Source: Candidula unifasciata (Eukaryota > Mollusca > Gastropoda > Stylommatophora > Geomitridae). From it: 64,000 nucleotides of DNA. Shown in pieces: positions 31,335 through 44,119 of the stretch. A program made the translations under genes and the position numbers. Each line of letters opens with the position of its first letter. Positions within the stretch are counted from its first letter, which is position 1. The DNA lies in assembly GCA_905116865.2 (NCBI GenBank), contig CAJHNH020000834.1:163267-227266 (forward strand), in the 5' to 3' direction. The notes beneath the pieces were generated by a model, which saw only the letters and a list, made by a program, of their open reading frames with translations, ran no database searches and had not been told where the DNA came from.

Positions 31335-31525
31335 CGACTAATTAGGTGTTTCCTTTAAAGTCAGTGTGCATCAGCCTGAGAGGCAAAGAACCAACAATCT
31401 GAATAAAATTAGCTAAATCTGTGAAACGGATATGCACGCATCAATCAGGTTATGGAACAAGACTAAAGTCCTGAAGTGGACGAACAACCGGAACTATCTG
31501 CACGAGTTTAAAGCCGATGAAGGAA
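31335..31525 (+). repeat. dispersed repeat family B copy
   Basis: AAAGAACCAACAATCTG, CTGAAGTGGACGAACAACCG and a TTTAAAGCCGATGAAGG end. Confidence 0.65.
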
Positions 31526-31529
31526 AAGA

Positions 31530-32290
31530 GGGGAGGAAAGGAGGCTTATTTTGTTGTTGATCCGTTTTTGCTAATTTTGTTTCGTTGTTTTAGCCATCGG
31601 TGTATATTTAGCATTCTTCTGTAAAAATATATAATGAGATCCTGAGGGAAATGAGTTGAAGGTGTTTATTTGCTTTACTAATTTTCCATGATTCGCATTC
31701 AAATGTTAAAATAACTTTAGGATTGTGTTGTTCTGTGCTTTGATAAAGATTCTAATAGAAACCTTAGGATATTTTCTTCCTCGTAATTTTTTTGTCCTAA
31801 ATTTGACTTTCTTTCTCGGCATAGTGTTTGTTGTGTTAAGTTCTCAGAACAAATATAAGTCGTGAAAGTCAAATCTGTCAGCGTGTTGTTATCAAATTAT
31901 CTGCAATACGTTACAATATGTAGATGTGCTTGGCAATGAGCAAGCAGATAGTTTGGCTGGGCAGCTCCCATTTGTATATTGCAACTAACCAAGTCAAATG
32001 TGAATTCTTGCCTGTGACTCTGAGTGGGACGAGGTAACAATTACAATGGAAGATACTGAAAGCTCCCACCTGGAGAGAACGAAGTAGAGGGGAGTGTTTG
32101 TGGAAGAAAGACAAGACAGGTAGCTAGCCAGATGACAACCGGTACCATCTGTAATGAGACTTGACCCAAATGCTGTGATATCAACTCTTTACCCAGACGA
32201 ACCTGCATTTCATACAGTTCAAGTGACCGATCCAATTGTACTGATCTTTTAATTTTTTTGAGACAAACCCAAAAGTGCAGTGGTGTAATT
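31530..32290. other. intergenic, nothing recognised
   Basis: No gene, repeat or splice-bounded exon seen. Confidence 0.5.
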
Positions 32291-32294
32291 GCAG

Positions 32295-32600
32295 TAAGAG
32301 GAATCATCACCAATCAGCAGATCCTATACAGAACGTCGCTCTCGTCGCTATACGCCTTAGAGTGTTTATTTCTCTAGCCAAATCTCCGGCCCTATGTGTT
32401 TTCATAGCTGATACATCTTCAGTGTCTCGTATCCACTTTAACAGAGGTGTGAAATCTGCGTCGTTTTCTGGATTATTGCTCTCACCACTCTTGTCTCAGG
32501 GCAACCGTGACGTTTAAAAGGGACCAAATGTCTTAGCTTTCGGGCTAAGATGCTGTTTATGAGCCACTTTTCTTCGATACCCAGATGATGACGGTGTTTT
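32295..32600 (-). mobile_element. non-LTR 3' fragment
   Basis: Same family as 29632-30103: ATCAGCAGATCCTATACAGA and AACGTCGCTCTCGTC on the plus strand correspond to the reverse of the FCKGPAT end. Strongly decayed. Confidence 0.65.
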
Positions 32601-32935
32601 TCTTCTTCTTAGTAAGAGTGAACTGTTGTTAATTAGGGCCTAAAGTGACAGTTAGAGACATAGCTAGTGAAGTCACACTAAATGAAAGAGCAGTTAACAG
32701 AATCGCACACAGTGGACTGAACACTATAATAGTGCGTGTCGATCGGTTCATCGCCCACTGATGCGTGAACTTAAGCAAACGAACTGAAATTACTGTCATC
32801 AGTTGCCCAGTAAGTACCAGCCAGAAAGTGTTTTGACGACTAGTCTGATAGTAGGTGAGCTTTGAGGTCACCACAGTCATTCCTTTTTGTTATATGGTTT
32901 CTCTTGGACGTCTCTGTTTCCTCTTGGCTTGCTTT
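32601..32935. other. intergenic, nothing recognised
   Basis: A minus-strand 83-codon frame has no recognisable features. Confidence 0.45.
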
Positions 32936-32939
32936 GCGG

Positions 32940-33180
32940 GGAAAAAATCGTTATGTTCAACCAGCTCTTCGAAGGGAGAACTTTAGGTTATAATTGTGAC
33001 GAGGTTATGTGCGCCATATAAAATGGCTCAGCATTGCTCGCCATCAAGGAGCTCTTGCAGTGTTAATGGTATCACAGGAGAAAGACCCAAAATACTGTCC
33101 CGACCGGGGCCGAAGTCGTCTACCGGCCAGCCGATGGGCGACCCGGTCACCAATGGTTCCCTCAGCCTATTTGTTTCCCC
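32940..33180 (+). repeat. dispersed repeat family G copy
   Basis: GTTCAACCAGCTCTTCG, TTAGGTTATAATTGTGACG, AGACCCAAAATACTG and CCGAAGTCGTCTACCGG. An inverted copy lies at 46800-47060. Confidence 0.6.
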
Positions 33181-33284
33181 ATCTATCTGTACCTATTTGT
33201 TGATTCTACAGCCGCTTATCCTCGCCATGTTTATCAGCATTTTCTTTGTCTTATAATTGCTGATACCAGTGGCTCTTTAAATGT

Positions 33285-33800
33285 TTCTCTTGTTTCTTTG
33301 CCCCCTCTGGGTTCATCCCATTTTATGTTTATCAAGTTCCTCATGCTTTTGTTTTCGAACACATTTAACTTTCGTTCAATGCCTTTTGTAGTTCTCCGAT
33401 GTTCACTTTAATATGATAAATCTGAGGTAACATAAGAATTCAAAACACAGAACTTGGTATTAAAACTATACAATTTAGAGTTCTATACTTTCATTAAATT
33501 TTTAAATGCTGCCGTTGCCTTGTCAGTCCATCCTTCTGTATCATCATCATCATCCTGTTGCATCATCATATGGCATGTAGGGCTCGCAGTCTATTGCTCC
33601 ATTTCTTCATATTCAGTGCAATTCTTTCGACAACATGGATGGAATTCAGTCCAGCAGCTTTGGCCTCTCATCAAAGTTTGTTTCAGGGTATGTGTGGGTT
33701 TGTGTGTGTGTGTGTGTGTTTGTTTTACATCCCCGCTTCCTCAAACCTTTTATTTCCTATTTCACTTCCTGTTTGGCAATTCTCTGCTCTTTCCTTCTCA
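33285..33800 (-). mobile_element. non-LTR reverse-transcriptase C-terminal fragment
   Basis: Parallel to 47690-48090: the same minus-strand pieces, including the LNVRE..C segment and the KALINLMKV..-type stretch near 33480-33530. Its left end runs into the 56-bp array. Confidence 0.6.
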
Positions 33801-34705
33801 GGATGTGTCCAATATAGGGCCACCCTCTTTGTATAGCAATGTAAAACTGACACTCAGGATGTGTCCAATATAGGGTCATGCTCTTTGTATAGCAATGTAA
33901 AACCGACACTCAGGATGTGTCCAATATAGGGCCACCCTCTTTGTATAGCAATGTAAAATCGACACTCAGGATGTGTCTAGTATAGGGTCATGCTCTTTGT
34001 ATAGCAATGTAAAACTGACACTCAGGATGTGTCCAGTATAGGGTCATGCTCTTTGTATAGCAATGTAAAACCGACACTCAGGATGTGTCCAGTATAGGGT
34101 CATACTCTTTGTATAGCAATGTAAAACTGACACTCAGGATGTGTCCAATATAGGGTCACCCTCTTTGTATAGCAATGTAAAATCGACACTCAGGATGTGT
34201 CCAGTATAGGGTCATGCTCTTTGTATAGCAATGTAAAACTGACACTCAGGATGTGTCCAATATAGATAGGGTCAGGCTCTTTGTATAGCAATGTAAAACT
34301 GACACTCAGGATGTGTCCAATATAGGGTCATCCTCTTTGTATAGCAATGTAAAACTGACACTCAGGATGTGTCCAGTATAGGGTCATGCTCTTTGTATAG
34401 CAATGTAAAATCGACACTCAGGATGTGTCCAGTATAGGGTCATCCTCTTTGTATAGCAATGTAAAACTGACACTCAGGATGTGTCCAGTATAGGGTCATC
34501 CTCTTTGTATAGCAATGTAAAACTGACACTCAGGATGTGTCCAATATAGGGTCATGCTCTTTGTATAGCAATGTAAAACTGACACTCAGGATGTGTCCAA
34601 TATAGGGTCATGCTCTTTGTATAGCAATGTAAAATCGACACTCAGGATGTGTCCAATATAGGGTCATGCTCTTTGTATAGCAATGTAAAACTGACACTCA
34701 GGATT
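33800..34705. repeat. 56-bp minisatellite derived from a non-LTR element
   Basis: About 16 copies of a unit beginning CAGGATGTGTCCAATATAGG and ending TTTGTATAGCAATGTAAAAC. The first unit is continuous with reverse-transcriptase text (compare GAGGATATGTTCAATCTAGT at 47780-47800), so the monomer was taken from the retroelement. Confidence 0.93.
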
Positions 34706-35195
34706 GACTGAACAATTAGCACCATTTTGATGTTATGTACTAGATCCCGCATTTATCATTTCTCTACAGGAAGCTAACCCCAATTATTTGTCACATTTCC
34801 TACCCAATAACCCCAACAGCGACGCATGACACTGATAGAGTGTTGTTGTCAATAACATACACGATCTCTTTCTAGAATTGTGTGCCAAGAACGTCAGTTT
34901 TACATTTCCGTTTACAGTCACGCAGTGACAGGATCTATCAAGGAGGTAATGGTTACAGACAGAACTTGGTGAGTTGACCATTTTCCAACCAAAAGATACA
35001 TTTGTTAGGGAGCTTTTGTACTATACGCCCCGTTGTTTGAATGACGAGTTTCAAACATGCTTGATTATGCAGTACTATGTCTGCTCAATTGAATTCTCAA
35101 GTGGAGATGAGATACGTGTCGCGTCCATGATTGAGATAAAATGAAATTTATTTGGTTAGCACTACAATGAGCCAAAGAGAGCTAGTCGTCGTCAA
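34706..35195. other. intergenic, nothing recognised
   Basis: Unique-looking sequence; a 65-codon minus frame is unsupported. Confidence 0.45.
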
Positions 35196-35199
35196 ATGT

Positions 35200-35355
35200 T
35201 TACGTGTTGCAAAGGGGCTTTGTAATTCGTGGGTGTCAGGTTCAATCCCGGCACAGCCAATTTGGCAACAGACCGCCTTGTGTTGGTTTCCAAAACAAAC
35301 CTTTTAGTAAGCAATGGCAACCTACCAAACATAAACTTGAACTTGCCTAGTGTAA
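35200..35355 (+). repeat. SINE family C copy
   Basis: Clear box B in GTCAGGTTCAATCCCGGCAC, then ACCGCCTTGTGTTGGTTTCC and AAGCAATGGCAACCTACC, ending TTGCCTAG. Confidence 0.7.
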
Positions 35356-35511
35356 CCGCAAACAGTTGAAATTGGTAGGATTCGTTGAGCAATGCCCTGT
35401 AAAGGACTGCCACTAACCATATAGTTGTGTGTGTAAAACAGACGTGGCTGATACATCGATGAGCGTTTCTGACATACTGGTAGTGAAAGGAGGGGGGGGG
35501 GGCAAAGAAGA

Positions 35512-35512
35512 C

Positions 35513-35591
<79 letters not shown>

Positions 35592-35600
35592 AAAAGGGGA

Positions 35601-35644
<44 letters not shown>

Positions 35645-35690
35645 GAGAGAGAAAGAGTGAGAGAGAGAAAAGGAAAGAGAGAGAAGAGGG
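35512..35690. repeat. (GA)n microsatellite
   Basis: About 180 bp of AG repeats with few interruptions. Confidence 0.95.
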
Positions 35691-36006
35691 AAATGTAGAA
35701 AATATGTTTCTGCTGTAAGAGTATTGTTCGAGAAAGATGGAAGCTCCGATGATTCCCCCGCTGCTCCTAATTCTTCAAGTATTCACATAGGCCTTGACCA
35801 CGCCTGCCTTATCATGCTTCAGTATTCCATTAGCTGTGCAGAGCCAGCCAGTCTGTCTGCCTGTTCATTTCCCAACACACCGGCATTAATTAGAGAAAAA
35901 ATCCAGACAATGCTTCTCATCCATGACCTTTGAAGCGATGTATGTCACCCTGCACGAAGCATTCCTGTCCTTTCCCTCAGCATGTTTTCTGAGTCGGTTA
36001 CAATCA

Positions 36007-36010
36007 ATGT

Positions 36011-36055
<45 letters not shown>
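36007..36055. repeat. (GT)n microsatellite
   Basis: Near-perfect GT repeat. Confidence 0.95.
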
Positions 36056-36056
<1 letters not shown>

Positions 36057-36376
36057 ATATGGTGTTCTCTAGTCAGCGGAAAGCTACAATGACCGCCTCC
36101 ACCTCAATTCTTAAGCTAGATGTTATGATATCATATGTTTGGCTCTCATGCACCAAATGTCGACCATTAGCTTTTGCTTGTAACAGGGACACTGCGCTAA
36201 CTCCGTACCATCGAAAACAATTGAAATCAACAAACTTATGCCAGTTTTCTAGAAAGCTTCGGCTCTTCCCATATACTCAAATGGGTCGTGTCATGTCATA
36301 TACTAAAAAAACGAGGGGGGGGGGGGGGGGGCTGAACAAGTTTGGAGACCACGGATGGAGAGGGTAGTGTTTCGGT

Positions 36377-36500
36377 ATGGTAGAATTGGAGGTACAACAA
36401 GTGACAGATGAATACGCTGGGCTAGATTATGCCGTAGTGTACACAGATGGTCCTGTTCATCGGGGTGAAAGGTTTGGTTGGGTGTTTTTTGGCTACAGTG
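36377..36500 (+). pseudogene. RNase H-like fragment of a retroelement
   Basis: The plus frame reads LDYAVVYTDGPVHRGERFGW and FFGYS, resembling the first strand of a retroelement RNase H (..YTDGS....GE..GWG). Only the first catalytic Asp region is kept. Confidence 0.5.
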
Positions 36501-37045
36501 AAAGGAAAGGTCGTAAATGTTTATCAGTATTGATGTTGGTGGTTCCTCCTTTTCTGTAGAATGTCATCACTTTTGTTTTGTCGGCGACGATCTTCATATC
36601 ACAGTTGTCGCATTCTGAGTGGAGTCTAATGAAATGTTTTTGTAGTGGTACTGCTGTTAGTGCTTTGACTGCTTGGTCGGCAATTAAAAGCAATTAATTT
36701 TTTAATTCTCCAATGTTGTCTGTCTTCGCTTGAGTTAGTTGATTTGCAAATTTGGTTGAGGTGGGTGAGGAAAAGTAATGGAGAAAAAACGCACGCCTGT
36801 TTCACTCCAGCTCAAATGTAGAACTTCTCTGACATTCCTGCGTTTGTGCTGACTGCGATTTGACTGTTTACGTTAAAAGTCTTACACAATTTAATAAGAT
36901 GTTTGTTTAGTCCGTAATCTGACAGTACATTCCATAACGTGTTCCTGTTCATACAACTCGATCGAAAGTTATTTCTTGGTCTACGAATGCGACGTATACA
37001 TTCTTTATTTCATTCTACCGTCTTCTCCAAGTAACTGTGATTCTG
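36500..37045 (-). mobile_element. non-LTR reverse-transcriptase fragment
   Basis: The minus frame contains LQKHFIRLHSECDNCDMKI and ADKTKVMTFYRKG, the segment that follows the FADD box in non-LTR elements. Further pieces extend to about 37045 (FVDQEITFDR-like). Lies back to back with the RNase H fragment. Confidence 0.6.
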
Positions 37046-37049
37046 AAGT

Positions 37050-37665
37050 AATAATAATAATTATTATTATTAACTACATTATGTTAGATAATAAAAGAAA
37101 TGTATTCACAACTGCTTAAAAAGATCACATCTAATCACTAAATATGGTTAGGTAGCATCACTTGTAACTGTGATATAGTTGTTTTGAAATGTATAAATGT
37201 CTCCACTGTGTTCCATAAATATGTTAAATTATTGTGTAGTGACCTCAAATATCACCCAGAATACATCATTTCCGCCACTAAAAGTACAGTCGGTACTTCA
37301 AGAAAAAAAAATGGAGTAAAAGAAAGGAGATGTGGGGGGAGGGGGGGGGGGAGAGACACTAAGTTAACCCAGTCGACATCCATAGTCGATTGGCCGACAG
37401 AGCTGACAATGAACGGCCTCCAGATCCGTGCTTGCATGACCGGCCTGTCTGTCATCTGTAATGACATGCTAAATCTGGGCATACTACAATGCTTGCCGGT
37501 ATGGCTTATCGAGCGGCCAAACTTCTAGAATGAAAACCTGGGCATTGAATGATACAAAGACATTCGATGTAATGTCAAAGCCAGGCTTTTGTTGTGATAT
37601 CTGCCAAAATGTTGTGCCGAGTGTTTTCCCTCGAAATAAAATCAGTTCCGTTAAAAATTCCACAC
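37050..37665. other. intergenic, nothing recognised
   Basis: Contains a short (AAT)n run near 37053-37075 and a G-rich run near 37334-37355; no gene seen. Confidence 0.45.
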
Positions 37666-37669
37666 TGGC

Positions 37670-37805
37670 TGGATGACTGAGCCATTACGTTTTACTTCAG
37701 CACTTTTCCCCCCAGTGGGGCATAAACCCTCAACCAACTCATGCTATCGTTCTAGTGCATGCAGCTCACCTGATGTCTCCCAGTACATTTCTTTGCATTC
37801 CCTAA
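37670..37805 (-). mobile_element. 3' end fragment of the 20-kb non-LTR family
   Basis: AGTGGGGCATAAACCCTCAA and CCAACTCATGC match 20290-20335 in the same orientation. Confidence 0.6.
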
Positions 37806-38589
37806 TTCACTTCTATAAGTTTTTACTTTTTTTGTTTTGTTTGTTCCTGGACTGATTCGCAACCTCAGAGCACTCATCTCTGGAAGTTCGTGTTCGCTTC
37901 AAATAAAGAACTTTTCAATATCAATGATACATTTTGCGGTAAAAAATCTGCGTGGTACAAATACCGTTGTATCTGCATAACATTGCTATCTGTGGTGCCC
38001 TGTCTGATGCCAATCTTGTTACATGGCCAAACCTTTTGTATTAATGTCTGTCTATAAAGTTCAGTATTGGTTCTGTGCAGACTCTCCTGAAATCATAATC
38101 CTAAGTCGATCTTTCCTCGTTACACCTAGCATAGCACTTGAACATTTCATGTCTGTCGTCAGCAGGGACACAGTAAGTTTGATTATTGAGCGTAGAACAG
38201 GCGACATCAGTCTTTTTACGATTGAGGAGCTGCTGAAGAGGAGATCAAAGCACTTGTGGATCTGTCCAGAGTGCCATGATGATAACCCTCAGTCATCACT
38301 CTGTGGTAAAAGATACTCCATTGGATAGTGTGTTTATGGGGCAGAGTGTCGAGGCGTCTTGGGTTTGAACCCCTTGTCATGGTTTCTAGAATAACATTCC
38401 CAGAACACAAAAATGTCCATCTTCTGATGGCATCTTCTCACTTATATCAATTTCAACCTCTTGCTTAATTGCCTTGAACTTGTCTCTCCAGGTCGTTTTT
38501 TTTTTTTTTTTTAAAAAAGAAGGGCATATCTGTTAATGTAGACAAAATATTTATGTCTTCTTATTTATTGTACTGTCCCTGTTTTCATC
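37806..38589. other. intergenic with a tRNA-like patch
   Basis: A box B-like GGGTTTGAACCCC at 38359-38371 may mark a SINE remnant. A T18 run lies at about 38494-38512. The 101-codon plus frame at 38023-38328 is not recognised. Confidence 0.35.
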
Positions 38590-39215
38590 CACAGTCTCTT
38601 CAGAATACCTGTAGCTAATTATGTCTGTGATAAATAGTTCTTCTTCCTATAGCCCATAACGTCTGGCGTTGGTAGTCACGTCTACCCACAACCTTCTGTC
38701 TCGTGTCGTTTCAATTCGGACACAGATGATCTTTCATGCCACGATGTCAAACTGTCCAGCATCTGTTCTCTTTAAATTTCCGACCAGCACAATGTACTCC
38801 AGATTTCACTTTCTCATCCCATGACAAAGAATTATATTATCTCTTCCAGATGTGTGTAATCAGTTCTTTTCGTTTTATCTGTCCAGGTTATTCTCATCAT
38901 TTGTCTATATAAGCACATCTCCGCAGCTTCCAAAAAAGTTTTCACTAATTTACCAACTGTCCATGATTCACTTCCGCGTATCAATATAGGATTTATAGAG
39001 CTTTTAAGAATTATCTTTTTCGTTTTAACTGACAAAGCAAATGTGCACGAAATTTTCTTCATTTTGTAAATGCTGTCTTTGGTTGAGCTATTCGACATTT
39101 AATTTCTTGCATGCATCTTCCATCTGATGTCATCAGGGTACCCAAGTATTTAAAAATCAACCTGCTTGAGGTTTGTCCCATTTACTTTGATGTGTCATTT
39201 TTGTTTTCTTTGTAA
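38590..39215 (-). mobile_element. non-LTR reverse-transcriptase C-terminal fragment
   Basis: Minus reading: SVKTKKIILKSSINPILIRG, SESWTVGKLVKTFLEAAEM, LYRQMMRITWTDKTKR; upstream pieces near 39120-39215 resemble the YLGT..TSDG segment. Typical of the region after the catalytic box. Confidence 0.75.
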
Positions 39216-39289
39216 TTACCCTTACTTCCGTGTTTCTGCTGTTCAACCTAAACACATTACTGGAATAAAAAGTAGAAGTCAGGCGGTCA

Positions 39290-40165
39290 AGAGAGAGGCA
39301 GTGGTACAAGTGAGCCAATAACATTACAAGACGAATGAGCAACAGTTTGAGAGTACAGTTGTACACTTGAAACAAAAACATCAAGACATCGACAACAATC
39401 AGTTGGAGAGAGTACAGTGGTACACTTGAGACAAAAACCTCAAGACATCGACAACAGTCAGTTGGAGAGAGTACAGTGGTACACTTGAGACAAAAACATC
39501 AAGACATCGACAACAATCAGTTGGAGAGAGTACAGTGGTACACTTGAGACAAAAACATCAAGACATCGACAACAATCAGTTGGAGAGAGTACAGTGGTAC
39601 ACTTGAGACAAAAACATCAAGACATCGACAACAACCAGTTGTAGAGAGTACAGTGGTACACTTGAGACAAAAAACATCAAGACATCGACAACAATCAGTT
39701 GGAGAGAGTACTGTGGAACACTTGAGACAAAAACATCATCGACAACAATCAGTTGGAGAGAGTACAGTGGTACACTTGAGATAAAAACATCATCGACAAC
39801 AATCAGTTGGAGAGAGTACAGTGGTGCACTTGACACAAAAACATAAGACATCGACACAAATCAATTGGAGAGAGTACAGTGATACACTTGAGACAAAAAC
39901 ATCAAGACATCGACGAACAAACAGATGGAGAGAGTACAGTGGTACACTTGAGACAAAAACATCAAGACATCGACAACAATCAGTTGGGGAGAGTACTGTG
40001 GAACACTTGAGACAAAAACATCATCGACAACAATCAGTTGGAGAGAGTACAGTTATACACTTGAGATAAAAACATCATCGACAACAATCAGTTGGAGAGA
40101 GTACAGTGGTGCACTTGACACAAAAACATAAGACATCGACACAAATCAGTTGGAGAGAGTACAGA
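39290..40165. repeat. 59-bp minisatellite with higher-order repeat
   Basis: About 15 units such as GACATCGACAACAATCAGTT, GGAGAGAGTACAGTGGTACA, CTTGAGACAAAAACATCAA, some shortened to 52-53 bp. A five-unit block marked by the variant CTGTGGAACA recurs at 39711 and 39996, a 285-bp higher-order period. Confidence 0.92.
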
Positions 40166-40169
40166 CGCC

Positions 40170-41190
40170 AAGGAGAGTGAACGAAAATTGTAGACATGTT
40201 TGACGAAACCCGGGGAATCAGTTTCATTGAGCACCCCCCTCCCACCCTCAATTATGGGGAGGGGGAGGTACTAAGCACAGCCCTCTCCAAATGATTGTTA
40301 CAAGAGTGGGGGGGGGAGCGTGGTGGTGTAGGGGGTGGTGCTGAGCAACGCCTCCGACACTTCAATTGTAATTCACCCAAAACAAACCTGGTACTATATT
40401 TAGGGTAGTTATATTAGGGCTAAGGTTAGTTTCAGAGTTATAAAAAGCGAAAAAGAAAACACTACGATATCACGCAATGTGTTTGGACTTTCGGGACTTC
40501 TGCGTTTTATTTTGTTTGAGGTGAATCAATATTAAAGTTACCACACCCCCTCACCCCCGACCCAAAAAATGACTTGTTGGTGGCACCTAGTTGGAAACCC
40601 TTTGCAGTCTAATTTCACCGTGGAGACGCCACATGATCGATTGTGCGTATTCTACTGCTTACATGCCATGTTGATGTCTTGCATGTGTTGGGATCGTGTC
40701 TTGGTTCCACCCAAGCACCTTATCACTAAAACACAGTTATCACTGGACATCTAAAATTGTTTCGGCATAATCCATCTTTGGAAACAAACATCCACAGATA
40801 GCGTGCGTGACTCTAGCCGTCTGAGGCGCAGGCGGCCCAGCTTTGAAGTGGTGTTGTGTTCCACGTGTGAGCTTCCGTAAACTTTTCAGTGGAAGATTTA
40901 ACCAGGTCCCGTAACTCCCATACATTATATTCCTGGCGCCATTTAAAATATGGTTGTCATTTCGAACATTTTATAAGTGCGGGTAATACACTAACTATCG
41001 GAGTGTTTGTCACCGCGTCTCTACTTGACTTTGTGTATGTTCTGCCTTCAGCTAGACATATAATATACATTTGAAGAGAACGTAGTTATTTACTATTTGA
41101 TCTGGCGCAACCTTCTGAAACTGTGGAGAAATAATTTAGGTGTATCTGGATGTCAACTGCCTCTTCCTTACGTCCTTCTTAGGACGTTAT
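40170..41190. other. intergenic, nothing recognised
   Basis: C-rich and G-rich runs at 40225-40340; no gene seen. Confidence 0.45.
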
Positions 41191-41194
41191 TTTT

Positions 41195-41375
41195 TGTTAT
41201 TTGAAGCCCCACTCTGGCTTTTGCCAGGGGCCGCAATATAGGCAGGTCATCATTATGACCAAATGTCTGAACGCGGTTTCTGGGACCTCTCCATGGTGAT
41301 CCTCATCCGCATGGTGTCACTTTGTGTCATCGGGTGTTCATCGCTTGTGTGATGTCCTGGTGGGGTAGAAAGTCA
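41195..41375 (+). repeat. dispersed repeat family D copy
   Basis: GAAGCCCCACTCTGGCTTTT, GCCAGGGGCCGCAATATAGG and CACTTGTGTGATGTCCTGGT-like text; the inverted counterpart is at 48205-48375. Confidence 0.6.
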
Positions 41376-41444
41376 GTCAATCATGTCAACTGCCAGAAGC
41401 CAATTACTGCCTTTATTAAACCACATTTGCGGTATAGGGATTTA

Positions 41445-41560
41445 CGGCCGCATGGCTAGTGCTGTCCCTGACAGAAAAAAAATCCCCAGCCTTACAGAAG
41501 ATTCGAACCCGGTTTTCACGCTGGAGAGCCCATCGTTATAACCGTTTGGCCAGCCGTTCC
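41445..41560 (-). repeat. tRNA-derived SINE head
   Basis: The minus strand shows box A-like TGGCCAAACGGTTA and box B GGGTTCGAATC, followed by TTTTTTTT. The spacing resembles a class II (Leu/Ser-like) tRNA, but there is no proper acceptor stem. Confidence 0.5.
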
Positions 41561-41769
41561 TCTGTATCTGGATGTGAAATACATAAACCAGTTTTCGAGT
41601 GTTCTCATCCAGAAATTGCTGTATTTTGGCAAGCTGAAAAACTTTATAGACGGGTCCACAAGTTAAATGACTGTCAGTTTTAAGACCGGATGTTTTGTGT
41701 TTGGTAATGTAGGTTTTTTGTCAATATTCAGTTCTATCAGTGGCTTATGCAAAGGTAGTGGCAACAGAC

Positions 41770-42745
<976 letters not shown>

Positions 42746-43139
42746 AAGTATATAGATAAATAGTACAACACACTCACATAGTCAGACCAACAAATCAATG
42801 CATGAGATTATGAATGACCAGCTAACTCACAAGCGAACGGACTAATGAACAGCTACTCGGGTAGATTAGTTGCTCACTGACCGCTAATTTTCCTCTGTGA
42901 ACGATCAGATTTAATGATACATGAACGGATGACTGACCCTGCCAATGGGTGAGTGGACTCCAACAGAGGCACGCCGCCTAATGAACAAAATAACAAATAA
43001 AAATCTGATTGATATCGTCTCCTTTTGAAGATATGATATTGATCTGAGCGCCCCCTAGCGAGATAATCAATCAGCAGTCACATGTAGGGGACGACGGTAA
43101 CAACGGATTTATGGGCTTCCTGCTGTCGGAAGGGCGATA

Positions 43140-43590
43140 AACATACTGCTGTGTGTGTAGGGGTTATGTGTTTGTGTGGTTGTGTGTGGTTGTAAAGTTC
43201 TATGATAGTGTGGTCGTGCGATTTTGTGGTCTTGTGACTGTGTGGATGTGGGGCTGTGCGTTTGTGTGAATGTGTGGTCGTTAGTGTGAGTGTGTGGTCA
43301 TGTGATCGTGTCAGTGTCTGATGGGGTGATGGTGGGGTGGCGCGATGGTCTCGTGGTCGTAACTGTGTGGTTGTGTAACTCTGTGAGAGTGGTAAGTATG
43401 TAATCCTCTGATTGTATGAGATTGCGATCGTTTAATTATGTGTGCTGATGTGATTTTCGCCGGGTCATGTGACTGTGTGATCGTGTGATTGCTTTGTGAT
43501 TGTCTGGTCTTTGTTTGTGTGCATCTATGGATGTGCGGTTTTATGGTTTCTCGATTTTGTGGTCTTGTGACTGTAGTGTGAATGTGTGGC
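43140..43590. repeat. degenerate GTGTGN-type simple sequence
   Basis: About 450 bp of irregular TGTGTGG/TCGTGTGA/TTGTGTG text; no fixed period found by eye. Confidence 0.75.
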
Positions 43591-43943
43591 GTACCGTAAT
43601 GCAAGATGTAAGCGTATTTAGAACATATCTCGATCGACGTTCACCTTTACAGGACATGTATGACACTCCCTTGGACTCTTAACTGTTATTACCCTTCGTG
43701 TCACTCCCCGTAGATTTGATACGTCTTCAATCGAAGAATGTAATACATGCGAGGTAGCTTCAGTTAGATCCTGGTAAAGTCGACTCAAGTTTCGATTAGT
43801 AATTTAGACATGACAGTTATAGTTTGATACGTTGATAGTGACCTTGAAGGAGTTACATGGCAGACGTGACCTTCACATCCGTTTTCGAACAGAAGTCTGT
43901 TCATGTCTTGTTAGGATGGTCATACAATCTTGAGATCAAAACG

Positions 43944-44045
43944 AGACATCGCATTAATGCTTTGAGTTGAAAATGGGACATCGCATTAATGCTTTGAGTT
44001 GAAAACGGGACATCGCATTAATGCTTTGAGTTGAAAACGGGACGT
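43944..44045. repeat. 32-bp tandem repeat, three copies
   Basis: ACATCGCATTAATGCTTTGA then GTTGAAAACGGG, starting at 43946, 43978 and 44010. Confidence 0.9.
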
Positions 44046-44119
44046 TGCAAGCAAGTAACTCCACATCCCCTCCCCCACCCTACCCTACCCTCCCCTACCA
44101 CCGACATTCCACGACCAAG

